From contig CM065309.1 in the NCBI GenBank assembly GCA_033032175.1, positions 3,348,001 to 3,412,000 on the forward strand: a stretch of DNA of 64,000 nt, read 5' to 3'. Under the pieces are notes generated by a model, which did no database searches, had not been told where the DNA came from, and saw nothing but the letters and a program-made list of their open reading frames with translations. The position numbers and the translations under genes are program-made. Of the stretch, positions 12,122 through 23,356 are shown in pieces (position 1 is the first letter of the stretch; each line of letters begins with the position of its first letter). The stretch is from Saturnia japonica (Eukaryota; Arthropoda; Insecta; Lepidoptera; Saturniidae).

Positions 12122-12895
12122 TTAAAGAGCACTGGTGTCATGCTGTTGATCTTCTTGGTTCTTTTGATGTTCGCAAAGAAACCTTTTCAATGATAATCTA
12201 AACCCGTGAATGTATCTCAGATTCCTTATCGGCGGTGGAATATTATTCCAACATTTGGTCGCAGCGTAACGAAAACTACCTCTAAAAACGATAGATCTAT
12301 GCCTTTGCGTTGAAAGCTGCATTGCGCAATTCCTAGGCCCAAGAGATCTATGACTGGCTACCCAAGACAATTTATCATAAAGATAAGTTAGTGTTTTATA
12401 CTTTATAACGTCAAAAAGAAGACAAGCCAAATGAAGTTTGCGACGATGCTTCATTTTAAGAATGGAGTGTTTGTTTAAATATGGAGACACATGGGCTCTC
12501 GAGGGAATATCGAAGCAAAAGCGGGCGCAGGCATTCTGAACTCGTTGTATGATTTTTGTGTTCTTGTTAGTAGACGTGGGCCAAAAACTGTGCCCATATA
12601 ATTTAACTTTGCTAAAACAAGTGACTCCACAAGCTGGATACGCAATCCTTCCTTAATGTATGGCCTCATTCTATACAATACTTTCAGTTTGTAAAAGCAA
12701 TCTTTAACTGAATTTGAAATGTGCTTTTCAAATCTTAAGTCACAGTCCATATGCAAGCCCAGGTTGCGTGCTTCGTATACACGCTCGATGGGCTCATCCA
12801 TTAGCTTAACACTCACCGATGGACATATACTCGCTAGCTGGTGCTTACTACCGAATACTAGTATACCGAATATAATTTACTATGAGCTTCGTAAA
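12122..12895 (-). pseudogene. CR1/jockey-like LINE, C-terminal reverse-transcriptase tail
   Basis: Minus-strand translation starts abruptly near 12895. It reads VYEARNLGLHMDCDLRF and ISNSVKDCFYKLKVLYRMRP, then LVESLVLAKLNY, the usual region after the catalytic core of CR1/jockey polymerases. A frameshift around 12545-12600 moves the reading to IIQRVQNACARFCFDIPSRA, then PYLNKHSILKMKHRRKLH and FRYAATKCWNNIPPPIRNL, ending at a TAA at 12122. The endonuclease and the YADD region are missing, as in typical 5'-truncated LINE copies. It is not the jockey family present at 23105-26454. Confidence 0.8.
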
Positions 12896-13080
12896 GTTTC
12901 CATCTAGTGACTGCTTATTGAACTACTTTTTTAATAGATAGCTGTCTAACAGTCATAAATATATTCAGAAATACATGATGAAATAAACTTTGTTTATTCT
13001 ACAGTTATCTTTATAGAATCAATAACTAATGAGTAATATAGTTGTTACTGCATATACACCTATAACTGTTGCCGAAACCC

Positions 13081-15380
13081 GACAAACCAAAAGAAAATCA
13101 TAGATGGGTTTATCACTATGTGTATGGTGGTCGCAATCACTGCCATCCCGCTATATTACTGCACATGCACTGGCTGATTTCGAAACACGACAAACCAAAA
13201 CAAAATCATAGATGGGTTTATCACTATGTGTATTGTGGTCGCAATCACTGCCATCCCGCTATATTACTGCACATGCACTGGCTGATTTCGAAACACGACA
13301 AACCAAAACAAAATCATAGATGGGTTTATCACTATGTGTATGGTGGTCGCAATCACTGCCATCCCGCTATATTACTGCACATGCACTGGCTGATTTCGAA
13401 ACACGACAAACCAAAACAAAATCATAGATGGGTTTATCACTATTTGTATGGTGGTCGCAATCACTGCCATCCCGCTATATTACTGCACATGCACTGGCTG
13501 ATTTCGAAACACGACAAACCAAAACAAAATCATAGATGGGTTTATCACTATGTGTATGGTGGTCGCAATCACTGCCATCCCGCTATATTACTGCACATGC
13601 ACTGGCTGATTTCGAAACACGACAAACCAAAACAAAATCATAGATGGGTTTATCACTATGTGTATGGTGGTCGCAATCACTGCCATCCCGCTATATTACT
13701 GCACATGCACTGGCTGATTTCGAAACACGACAAACCAAAACAAAATCATAGATGGGTTTATCACTATGTGTATGGTGGTCGCAATCACTGCCATCCCGCT
13801 ATATTACTGCACATGCACTGGCTGATTTCGAAACACGACAAACCAAAACAAAATCATAGATGGGTTTATCACTATGTGTATGGTGGTCGCAATCCCTACC
13901 ATCCCGCTATATTACTGCACATGCACTGGCTGATTTCGAAACACGACAAACCAAAAGAAAATCATAGATGGGTTTATCACTATGTGTATGGTGGTCGCAA
14001 TCACTGCCATCCCGCTATATTACTGCACATGCACTGGCTGATTTCGAAACACGACAAACCAAAACAAAATCATAGATGGGTTTATCACTATGTGTATGGT
14101 GGTCGCAATCCCTACCATCCCGCTATATTACTGCACATGCACTGGCTGATTTCGAAACACGACAAACCAAAAGAAAATCATAGATGGGTTTATCACTATG
14201 TGTATGGTGGTCGCAATCCTCCATCCCGCTATATTACTGCACATGCACTGGCTGATTTCGAAACACGACAAACCAAAACAAAATCATAGATGGGTTTATC
14301 ACTATGTGTATGGTGGTCGCAATCCCTACCATCCCGCTATATTACTGCACATGCACTGGCTGATTTCGAAACACGACAAACCAAAAAAAATCATAGATGG
14401 GTTTATCACTATGTGTATGGTGGTCGCAATCACTGCCATCCCGCTATATTACTGCACATGCACTGGCTGATTTCGAAACACGACAAACCAAAACAAAATC
14501 ATAGATGGGTTTATCACTATGTGTATGGTGGTCGCAATCCCTACCATCCCGCTATATTACTGCACATGCACTGGCTGATTTCGAAACACGACAAACCAAA
14601 AGAAAATCATAGATGGGTTTATCACTATGTGTATGGTGGTCGCAATCACTGCCATCCCGCTATATTACTGCACATGCACTGGCTGATTTCGAAACACGAC
14701 AAACCAAAACAAAATCATAGATGGGTTTATCACTATGTGTATGGTGGTCGCAATCCCTACCATCCCGCTATATTACTGCACATGCACTGGCTGATTTCGG
14801 AACACGACAAACCAAAAAAAATCATAGATGGGTTTATCACTATGTGTATGGTGGTCGCAATCCCTCCATCCCGCTATATTACTGCACATGCACTGGCTGA
14901 TTTCGGAACACGACAAACCAAAACAAAATCATAGATGGGTTTATCACTATGTGTATGGTGGTCGCAATCCCTACCATCCCGCTATATTACTGCACATGCA
15001 CTGGCTGATTTCGGAACACGACAAACCAAAACAAAATCATAGATGGGTTTATCACTATGTGTATGGTGGTCGCAATCCCTACCATCCCGCTATATTACTG
15101 CACATGCACTGGCTGATTTCGGAACACGACAAACCAAAACAAAATCATAGATGGGTTTATCACTATGTGTATGGTGGTCGCAATCCCTACCATCCCGCTA
15201 TATTACTGCACATGCACTGGCTGATTTCGGAACACGACAAACCAAAACAAAATCATAGATGGGTTTATCACTATGTGTATGGTGGTCGCAATCCCTACCA
15301 TCCCGCTATATTACTGCACATGCACTGGCTGATTTCGGAACACGACAAACCAAAACAAAATCATAGATGGATGGATCATA
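13081..15380. repeat. 108-bp minisatellite array, 21 full units plus a partial one
   Basis: Units begin at GACAAACCAAAA. Starts are 13081, then every 108 bp to 14161, then 14267, 14375, 14482, 14590, 14698, 14806, 14912, 15020, 15128, 15236 and a partial unit at 15344. Eighteen units are 108 bp, unit 11 and unit 17 are 106 bp, and unit 13 is 107 bp. Units are nearly identical and differ at a few marker sites (CACTGCC or CCCTACC; CAAAA, GAAAA or a deletion; GAAACAC or GGAACAC). Units 1-7 are one type, 8-17 alternate in pairs and 18-21 are another type. One of six frames is open (36 codons, seven His per unit), but the three short units shift it. The array lies in a Helitron-like element whose 5' end is at 16200. 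Confidence 0.97.
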
Positions 15381-16200
15381 CTGTGTGTATGGTATTGTCA
15401 TTATTTGCCACCAAAAATCCAACGCAATAACCGTTCCCATAAAACTTCAAAAATAATTAAAATGACCCTTATTGTATCTGCTTGCGGGAAGGTTTTTTGA
15501 AAAACGTGAAACCCCTTTTGTTTCTTCCTTAGCAAAACCTTAAATATGAATTTTCATATCCCTAATTTGAGACATGATGGGCTCTTCATACAAACTTTGA
15601 CCCAAGTTTTATGGTCACCACACATGGAATAACACAATGAAATTATTAGAACTATATAATCCAGATAACTTACAATAGGCATATTGCTTAGGGCATATTA
15701 ACTCCCGCGAGCCGCGGTTTGATAACACACGTCACATTTCAATCATTAAATAAAACAGCAATTCTGCGGTACTGCGTAGTTAAAGAGTTTAAAAATACTT
15801 CAGCTAATCTTAAAAAGAATAATGGACTATCAATAGCTTATTAAGTATAACAATGTCAATAAAATCAGCAAACCAGTTGCGGTTGACAACGCTGTCATCT
15901 CATAATTACTGCAAATGCGCATAATACATCAACAAACCAGTTGTCGTGGAAGTTAATGTAATTTCACCATAACCGCGAATGCGTGTTGGTGTTCTCATAT
16001 TTCCCTCTTACATATTTTCATTTCCTATTTTCTACCCTTAAACTTCTATTTTCACTATAAAAAGTATTCTATGTCCTTTCCCAAGGTCCAATTTATCTCT
16101 ATACCAAAATTCATTAAAATTGGTTCAGCGGATTGGGCGTTAAAACGTAACAGACAGACAGACAGACAGAGTTACTTTCGTATTATAATATTAGTATGGA
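15381..16200 (-). mobile_element. Helitron-like element C', copy carrying the 108-bp array
   Basis: On the minus strand the element starts at 16200 with TCCATACTAATATTATAA, preceded by A. It runs through a CTGTCTGTCTGTCTG tract and passes a block near 15550 (ATGAATTTTCATATCCCTAA on the plus strand) before entering the array. The same order of start, flank block and 108-bp unit is found in the opposite orientation at 49063-49835 and, interrupted by a LINE, at 50672-52187. The left border beyond the array near 13070 has no CTAG end that I can see. The element codes for nothing. Confidence 0.65.
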
Positions 16201-16439
16201 TGTTCTAGTCCTTACTATTTCAAATTTCGAACTCTACGTCCCTATGAGGTCGTGTCCTAAAAGTGCATAACCTTTTTAAGCTTAGAAACCTTCAAATGAG
16301 GTAATTAATATAGTACGGTGACTTCCGAGACATTCCAATTTTAAAGAGTATTTGCTTATGTTTTTAAGTAAGTTCATCTTTTTTTGGATAAAATCGGATT
16401 GAGTTTTCAAACATCTGTCAAAATAAAATGTAATTTAAA
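16201..16439. other. Unassigned sequence
   Basis: No feature could be supported between the 5' end of the Helitron-like element and the next interspersed repeat. Confidence 0.35.
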
Positions 16440-16830
16440 TCTAAAGTACTAAGGAGTATTACTATCAACTTCGAAGCAAATCACCGCCGAAATAACTTTC
16501 TACCCCTTTTAAACTCAGATAGGGGATGAATTTCAATAAAATAGAAACACGTCTTCCATCAATTCTGTTAAAAAAGTTTATAGAAAATTTGAAGTAGATT
16601 GGACCAAGAAATCACGATGTCCCATACAAACTTTGCCCCCATTTTCACCCCCTTAGGGGTAGAATTACGGAGATTCCTTTCTTATCAGATGCCTACGTCA
16701 TACAAAGAACACACCCTCCAAGTTTCAGGTCTCTACGATCAGCGGTTTAGGTTGTGTGTTGATTCGTCAGTCATTAAGGAAAAAGCATTTTATATGCATA
16801 GATATACAAATACTTAATTACGTGGCTACA
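16440..16830. repeat. Interspersed repeat related to the C' family body
   Basis: The block containing CAAACTTTGCCCCCATTTTC and ACCCCCTTAGGGGTAGAATT, followed by a CAAGTTTCAGGTCTCTACG block, is of a type I recognise as common in lepidopteran genomes. Its reverse complement resembles the part of the C' element near 49200, which has GAAGGGGTGAAATGGGGGG. It is non-coding, and the open frame of 72 codons inside it follows the repeat, not a gene. Confidence 0.5.
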
Positions 16831-17089
16831 TCGTTCGACTCAAAACGTTGTAAAATACAAGCTGCCTCCTATGTTTAAGTACCTATGAATAAATATATGC
16901 CTATGTACCTAATGTTTTATTTGCCTTCACTGACAGAAGTGTGTATCTTAGTTTGGTCAGGCGCACTATGCTCGGCTTTGGGCAATAGGTATATCAGTAC
17001 ATGCTGCGTCAAGTCATGTACCAAGTTTTTATAATAGCTATTGGTTAAGTAGCTATCTTTAAAAGATTCCTTCCTTTGCCAACGTCGCA

Positions 17090-17310
17090 CCGTGCTGAGG
17101 CGACGCTAGCGCCACCCGACGCGGCGCGGTGGGAGCGAGGAGAGCACGCGCATGGTGACATCACTGACTGCACCGTGGCACTCGCACGCGCACCGCCCTA
17201 GCCAGCTCCCTCGCGCCTCCTCCGTTCATTACAATTATTTATAATAGACACGTAAGCAAGAGGCAGTGACACACCGTACGGGGCTCTAACTAAACTGGAC
17301 GTGTTCACAA
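17090..17310 (+). promoter_or_regulatory. CpG-rich candidate promoter and 5' leader
   Basis: The 17090-17230 stretch is markedly richer in G+C and CpG than its surroundings and lies directly upstream of a candidate first coding exon. CCAAT and its reverse complement ATTGG occur just downstream at about 17398 and 17424. No clear TATA box at a fixed distance was found. This is an inference from composition and position. Confidence 0.35.
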
Positions 17311-17542
17311 TGAACGAGCGCAAGTACTACTCATTCAAGTGAGTGCCATTGTTTTTCAAGCGGCCAGTTTTTTCGTAGCGTCACGGCGGCAACTACCAGC
17401 CAATGGCGAGCGAGCGGCGCGCTGATTGGCACAGCGCGTGTGGGCGGGACGCGATCGCGAAATCTTCGCGACATCCTTGAGATGTTTGTTTTTAGAATGC
17501 AATCCATTTTCAAAATTATCAAACTGTTCGGATACGCTGACA
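17310..17542 (+). CDS. Candidate 5' coding exons of an unrecognised host gene
   Basis: ATG at 17310 opens 29 nt (MNERKYYSF plus two bases) that run into GTGAGT at 17339, a canonical donor. After 157 nt a pyrimidine-rich TTTGTTTTTAG acceptor ends at 17495. The next 47 nt (17496-17542) stay open in the phase set by exon 1 and would encode KMQSIFKIIKLFGYAD plus one base, then meet GTAAGTATG, a second canonical donor. Phase agreement across two donors and one acceptor is the evidence; I recognise no family. The next exon would have to be in phase 1 downstream and was not identified. The segment lies at the edge of a CpG-rich stretch on the plus strand. Confidence 0.4.
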
Positions 17543-17833
17543 GTAAGTATGTCTAGTGGGGGTGAGCTTCCGAGTGTTAGAGCACTCGCTTCACAAGGAT
17601 CGCATCGCATTCAGCTTAGGCCCTGAAAAGGCACTTAAGAATGTTAAACCACCCAACCCCACCCTAGTCATCGAGAAAAACCGCCAAGAAACTCAATCGA
17701 CTTTATTAATATATTTAAAAGTGTAAAATTAATTCTGTTAAAAATTATTTACAAAATTTGGCCTATCTAAGTTATTGCTAAAATGACTAAGTAGGTAGGG
17801 TAAGTATATTAAATTATCAAGAATATTCACATA

Positions 17834-18262
17834 CTAGCGGCCCACCCCAGCTTCGGGCGGGTATAATTTCCAAATTGAGGTATTTTATGTTAAGCCTGGT
17901 TCAGAGTTTGTCGCTTTAATATTGATAGATTATAAATTGATAAGTGCCTAATTAGCCTAGTGGTCCTAAACGCGACTGATATACACGAGGTTCCAGGTTC
18001 GATTCCCAGGTACCGCGCAAATTATTATATGCTTTTTCTATGAAATTCTCAGTAGCAGCTTGGAGTATAGCTTTGTGCCCGACTAATGGCAATAGGCTCG
18101 CCCCTTATTACATGAGACCTAAACCATACTCGGCGAACTGTGGGTGTACGTACACCTCTGCTTAACACTTCGGGGATAAAGGCGAGATGGTATGTTATGT
18201 AACTTCATAGTTATTTATCAAAGGTTTTTTGGGTAGGATTTTTTGGTCGCGAATAATTTGAA
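17834..18262 (-). mobile_element. Helitron-like element D carrying a SINE, copy 1
   Basis: CTAG at 17834-17837 is followed by CCCCAGCTTCGGGCGGGTAT, the reversed hairpin-like end of a Helitron. The unit ends near GGTCGCGAATAATTTGAATT at about 18262. An inverted relative lies at 22005-22412 with the same order: CTAG end, spacer with TGTATTAT-like sequence, SINE, then GGTCGCGAATA. The two arms face each other about 3.7 kb apart. The 5' TC end could not be fixed. Confidence 0.55.
17943..18203 (+). mobile_element. tRNA-derived SINE, copy 1
   Basis: A polymerase III A box, TAGCCTAGTGG, is at 17953-17963 and a B box, GGTTCGATTCC, at 17996-18006, spaced as in a tRNA gene. The body continues with TTTTTCTATGAAATTCTCAG and CAATAGGCTCGCCCCTTATT. 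Related copies are at 22085-22335 (minus) and 34843-35010 (plus). The tRNA-like head does not fold as a complete tRNA and continues into unrelated body sequence, so this is a SINE, not a tRNA gene. Confidence 0.75.
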
Positions 18263-18834
18263 TTTATTTTTTATTCTTATTATTAATTTAAATAGAAAAC
18301 TGTAAAGGACAATCTTAATTTACATTAAATGTCCAAGTTAATTATCGAACTTATCTGAAAAAATATTAATACTAAATTTGGAGAAAATAGCTTCGCAAAT
18401 AACGTAATATTTTAAATTATAATGTTAAAGATAAAAATGGTTACTGTGAGTCAAAGTTAGGAAATAATCATATGACATCGGGAACTTTTCTCTAGGTTTT
18501 TATAGAACTGTAATTCTTTACAACATTATTTTCATGTATCTCATAAGGTTTAGTCAGCGTAAGCCATGAAAGCGCCTGAAAATATTTTTTTTATGATTTG
18601 ATTACATATATGTATATGAATTTTCCCTACTATACAAAAACTTATTTGGAATGTATTGTATAAATAAACCATCCGTAAAAAAATCTCTAAATGTTAGTGG
18701 AATCCGTATTACAATATTGAAAGGGCCAAGTTAAAGTAGGTATTACAATTCCTGAAACTTGTTCTCTGGTGCTTCGGAGGTCCTTCAACTGCTGAACTCT
18801 ACAAATAAGAAACCTTAAGACGATCCTACGACCC
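18263..18834. other. AT-rich sequence with a short family A fragment
   Basis: A short piece near 18550-18600 (CAGCGTAAGCCATGAAAGCG) matches the middle of the family A Helitron-like repeat near 3210 and 47325. The rest shows no feature. Confidence 0.4.
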
Positions 18835-18900
18835 TTGCCAGGTCCTAAATATATGACTTAGCAGCGTTACACCAGCGTCAATGATGTTCGTCTGTAGGGT
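18835..18900 (-). pseudogene. Short LINE reverse-transcriptase fragment
   Basis: CCTAAATATATGACTTAGCA followed by GCGTTACACCAGCGTCA closely matches the 2010-2070 part of the CR1/jockey-like LINE at 238-2375. It is too short to show protein motifs and is called only from that nucleotide likeness. Confidence 0.45.
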
Positions 18901-19511
18901 TCACATTTCCTCGTGGTATTTTTAAAATCTTTAGCTTTAATTAACTAAACGTTCGCAAATTCCAAAAAATGTAATGGTACATGCCTTCATTACCAGAAGT
19001 ACGGAAACAATCTTCCATTATTTTAAATATCCTATTTCTTAATTCGTTGTCCGTTGCCGCTGCAATTAGTAATTTTGCTAAAACACGGGACTGAATAACA
19101 AACAATGTAGGTACTTACTTATACAAATGGCTTTTATAAAAACAGTGTGAAGCCTAGGCAGTAGGGAGGGGAATGGCTGTTTATCCACAAGTCTTGTGAA
19201 AACTTATTGAGTTTGATTAGTAAGTACACGGGGGTTGTGGGGTGCGGGATGCGGGGTGCGGGATGTGACACCTCCGCCTCCTCTCCGCTACTCAAATAAA
19301 ATAAAAACTTTATATTGCGCGTTGAGGACTGTACGGCTCAGCGCAGGGCTGTCACCTCTTATTAACACTTATTGCACTTCCTTTACACACTTTAACATAA
19401 ATATGATTTTTTTTATACCACGATGGTCGCAAACAAACATACGAACCGCTTGATGTTTAGCGGTCACCGCAGCTTATAGACACTTGCAACACCAGAAGCA
19501 TTAGATGCGTG
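18901..19511. other. Unassigned sequence with a G-rich tract
   Basis: At 19230-19263 the plus strand has repeated G-runs in a GGGTGCGGGATGC pattern with the potential to form a G-quadruplex. No gene is supported. Confidence 0.35.
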
Positions 19512-20218
19512 TTACCGATGCTTTATAAACCTATTCACTCTCCTTTTCAAGAACTCCATACTGTAGTTCAAGATGTGAGAATGAACTTCCCGCTGGTGGT
19601 GAACAGCGCGATGGCGGAAAGTAGCTGTTCCTCGGAACACACACAACGAGACGAGATCTCTGCTTAAACTTAAAGATTTGATACAGCCTGTGATGTTAAG
19701 ATAGACAACAATTCTCACAGCTCGTTTATGAGCCGAGTGAAATGGGCTAAGCCGGTATCCATGTCCATGGTGTATATTATATACATCTTACTTAATATAC
19801 CTAGATTTAATTTGTTGAGCTTTGTTTTGTTGACTATAAACAAGCGCTCGACTGCGAACTCTGACGTAATGTCTGACAAATAATAACCGAGATATAGCGG
19901 CGAAACAGTTACTGCAATGTATTCATACTGGCTACAGCAGAAGTGAAGTAATAGTAAAACAAACACTATCGGAGCTAAACAAAGTACAACTAAAATGTTC
20001 AATATCTTGGGTGAATACATCTTAAGAAACCTCAAACAGATTGGCAAGACGACATCGATGAAGGTGGAAACCATGTAACTATACTTGTTAGTGCTGACGC
20101 TCTCAGTCACAAGCACAACTGAGAAGGTTCCATCATTAAGGTGAGGTAAGAGAATCAATATTAGCGTTGAACTTGGTCTTTTATAAACTGAGCTAACACA
20201 AAAGTTACATTTTGGCAT
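19512..20218 (-). pseudogene. Unrecognised hydrophobic ORF remnant
   Basis: A 167-codon frame (20218 to 19715) contains one strong membrane-like segment, ILNILVVLCLAPIVFVLLLL, at about residues 72-91. It then has a charged stretch (VERLFIVNKTKLNKLNLGI). A second frame at 19718-19512 follows with a shift and shows no recognisable motif. I do not recognise the family. A decayed insect chemoreceptor is one possibility, because such proteins share no strong motif and are often hydrophobic, but nothing here demonstrates it. The length is well above chance for AT-rich DNA. Confidence 0.3.
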
Positions 20219-22004
20219 AGGTCATGAACGTTTGGAAAGACCTTGACATGGTAAAATAGCTCGACTATTTGTGCTCCGCGACAGCAGATCTAAATCCAAC
20301 GGCAACTCTTCACGTTACGGACCAGATAGCGAATAATGTGCAATCGGTTACCTAAAAGGCAAAATTTTCAGTACGGGCTACACATGAATGTACTAGATAA
20401 ATCAGAGCAAGACCTGACAGGGTGGTGTTTATATCTTAGGCAACAACTTTGGCAGACGCACTGTAACGTACTGAAATACGGCCACTGTAATACCTATATA
20501 AACATTATTTTGGGTGTTATAACTCTAAATTACATACAAATAGCTGATACATATATGTATGTAGGTAGGTAGATGTACAATAGATTATCACAAATTCTGA
20601 TACAAAACTTTAAAACTATTTTGTAAAAATTGCCTCTTTACGTTTTGTGTTCGTATTCTTTTACATATGTATAGATATTTGTCCATAAGGATATGCCAGT
20701 TCCACAGCCCCGGGAGACTCATATTATGTTATTGAATTTTTAATCAGTTTATTTGTTTAGGAAATATATTTAGAGAAGGTGACAGCCCTACACAGTTGTA
20801 GAACAAAAATCTTTCACATTTGAATAAGCGAGGATACGCGCGGCAACCCTCCTCATGCAAAACAAACTTAATAACGGTTACGAGTGTCCTCGAGTGCCTC
20901 CGCCCCGCCGCCTGGTGCTGCCTAGTGTCGCCTAGTGCCGCGCCTGTCGAACCTCAAAGGAAGCGAGCTGTCTCCCCCTCTACGCTCCCCATTACCACCC
21001 CGCACTCGGGTTGCAGCCGAGCCACTCGAGCAGCTGAAGAAGCGCCGGCGACACGGCTCGGCTCGGTGCTGCTAAGTGGAAGCGAGCACCTCGTTATCTT
21101 CGTTTGCGCGACACTTGACACCTCAGCTGTAATTGTGTTGGTTCTTGCGCGTCGCGTCCGCGTCACGAACACACCGAACCTGTGTTCTCTCCCCGAAGCG
21201 ACTACCTACTTACTTTGTAAACGAGTCATACAAAAACTCTTCAGCTTTACCAACTGTACACTATGTTATGGATTCCAACAACATTCATAAAGCACGCTAC
21301 ACAGACCATAAGAATATTTAATAAATTTGTTTTTTTCTAGATCCACCGGGTTATGGTCGACGATCCGGCGCCTCGGGGTCGCGGGGTCGCGGGGTCCCGC
21401 ACTCCTAGCACCGACGTAACCATATCGAGTAACATTTTGACTACTTGCTAACTTCAGCTACTTAAACAAATGAAGCAGAGTAAGTATTCATGCTGGTCTC
21501 CTGTCATACCTTCTTATATCTGTTGGAGTTTATAGTTTGTACGCTACTGTTGATACGCGAGCTGTAGTGTGGCGCAGTGTGGCACGGAGCAATCAGTGAT
21601 TGAATTGTGGTCGCGTGCCGATCTAATGAACATGTCGATTGTTGATAAACAAACAAGACGGCTCTGGGGCCCGGGGTCGGGGCACCGTGAGAGCGGAACC
21701 CGCGTCACACCAGGGAGTCCCCACGGCCGCGGTCGATCTCTACTTCTCCTAATGATCCGTTATCCGTCACCGTAGTGCCGCGACGTACACCGGCAACAAA
21801 GCATTAAACAATCGATTGTTTTATCGACATTATTGAGCCGTGCCGGTACCGTGCAGTCGGCTCTGTAACCGCACACAATAGCCCGTGTTATACAATATTA
21901 TTGTACAGCGTATTGTTAGGGCTCCCCGTGTGTTCCCCCATTTAATGTAGATTAAGATTGTCCTTTACTCTTTTCCATTTAAATGAATACCGTAGAAGAT
22001 ATCA
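20219..22004. other. Unassigned sequence with CpG-rich, G-rich patches
   Basis: CpG-rich patches lie at about 20880-21180 and 21340-21420 and at 21600-21780. A pyrimidine tract with TAG at 21327-21340 (TTTGTTTTTTTCTAG) is a possible splice acceptor. The sequence after it stays open for about 20 codons in the phase required by the exons at 17310-17542 and then stops, so it is not called as an exon. The 156-codon open frame at 20820-21290 has no motif and lies in the CpG-rich stretch. Confidence 0.3.
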
Positions 22005-22412
22005 CGAATTCAAAAATATTCGCGACCAAACGAATTATACCTAAAAAAAAATTATGATAAATAGTTCGACGCGAGCTAAGCGCACCATCACGCCTATATT
22101 CCCGAAGTGTTAGGCAGAAGTGTACACCCACAGTTCGCCGGATATGAATTAGGTCTCATGTAATAAGGGGCAAGCCTATTGCCATTAATCTGGCACGAAG
22201 CCAAACTCCGAGCTGCTATTCAGATTTTTATAGAAAACCCCAATAGCACTATATTTTGAATGGAACCTAGAACCTTGATCATAGCAGTCGCGTTTAGGAC
22301 CACTAGGATAATTGAGACAGTTATGAACTTTCAATATTATAGCAATTAACTCTTAATCAATAATACACCACTTTGTAAATCGTACCCGAGCGAAGCTGGG
22401 GCGGGTCTCTAG
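22005..22412 (+). mobile_element. Helitron-like element D carrying a SINE, copy 2
   Basis: The plus strand ends with CCCGAGCGAAGCTGGGGCGG then CTAG at 22409-22412, followed by T, as expected for a Helitron 3' end. It is the inverted relative of 17834-18262, including the embedded SINE. Divergence between the two is obvious, so they are old. Confidence 0.55.
22085..22335 (-). mobile_element. tRNA-derived SINE, copy 2
   Basis: It is the reverse complement of the SINE at 17943-18203, with CCTAGTGGTCCTAAACGCGA at the head and AATAAGGGGCAAGCCTATTG in the body. The B box is mutated (GGTTCCATTC) and a small internal divergence is present. It is located inside the Helitron-like unit at 22005-22412. 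Confidence 0.7.
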
Positions 22413-23356
22413 TGTTCTATATAAAATATGGTAATGGGCCCTAGTGAGAACCAGCGCTTTGTCGGTACTGGGGTAGTAGCACGACACAGCATCAGCTGAT
22501 TCTGTACCATTGTCAATATAATTGTAAGTTGAGGTAAATCTATACTAATATATTATTATAAAGCGGAAGAGTTTGTTTGTTTGTTTGTTTGGTTGAACAC
22601 GCTAATCTCAGAAACTACTGGTTCGAATGGAAAAATTATTTTAGTATCGGATAGCCCATTTATCGAGGAAGGCTATATATAGCATCACCGTACGACCAAT
22701 AGAAGCGGAACATTAATGAAAATGTTGCAAAAACGGGAAAAAAAAATTGCTTTTGAGAGATCATATTGCGTGCTCTGAGTAAATGGTTTACGTTACACAA
22801 TAATTATGTTGATGGTATTGTTACTATTAAAAAGTTCTAAAAAAACACGCGATAGCATATGTCTGTTTTTTAAACTTGACTGAATGTAACCTTTTTTATA
22901 GTAATAAAATTTGTTGTAAAATAAATAATGCATTATTTGCGAAGGTGTTTTTATATACATGGTATCTCTTAATCATTATCGAAATAAATACGCTATTTAT
23001 CCCAAGTATTTAATTTTGAACAAAATTGACTTTTACGTCAATTGATTTCAATTAATATATGGGAGATATCACAGTTTGAAAATAACTTCGCGGCAAAATA
23101 ATTAAAAAGTTTTTTTTTTTTTTTTTTTTTTAGATCTGACTACACTGTTAGCCTTAGGGGCCCTAAAGCCGCTGCGGTTTTTACAGCTTCACCGGACTTG
23201 GGAGCGAGCGCAGAAGGCACTCAGCCGCGAAAGTTTCGTGGACGACTCGCACGAGGGTGCCAAAGTGGCCGGACCTCGGCTCGGGCGGTCGTCGCGTTCG
23301 CAATTAGGTCGCGATCTAATCGAATCCCTACACCTACGATTCGAGCTAACTAAATT

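Noticed and set aside
13069..15430. CRISPR-like or repeat-protein gene
   Set aside because: Units are directly adjacent with no unique spacers, the length is 108 bp, and the genome is eukaryotic. The protein reading is broken by frame-shifting short units.
17943..18203. tRNA gene
   Set aside because: A and B boxes are present, but the sequence does not form a complete cloverleaf, has SINE body sequence and recurs as diverged copies.
20820..21290. 156-codon open frame
   Set aside because: It lies in a CpG-rich stretch, overlaps a 72-codon frame on the other strand and shows no motif.
21341..21420. Third exon joined to the 17310-17542 exons
   Set aside because: The acceptor is good, but the required phase stops after about 20 codons and no donor is found before that.
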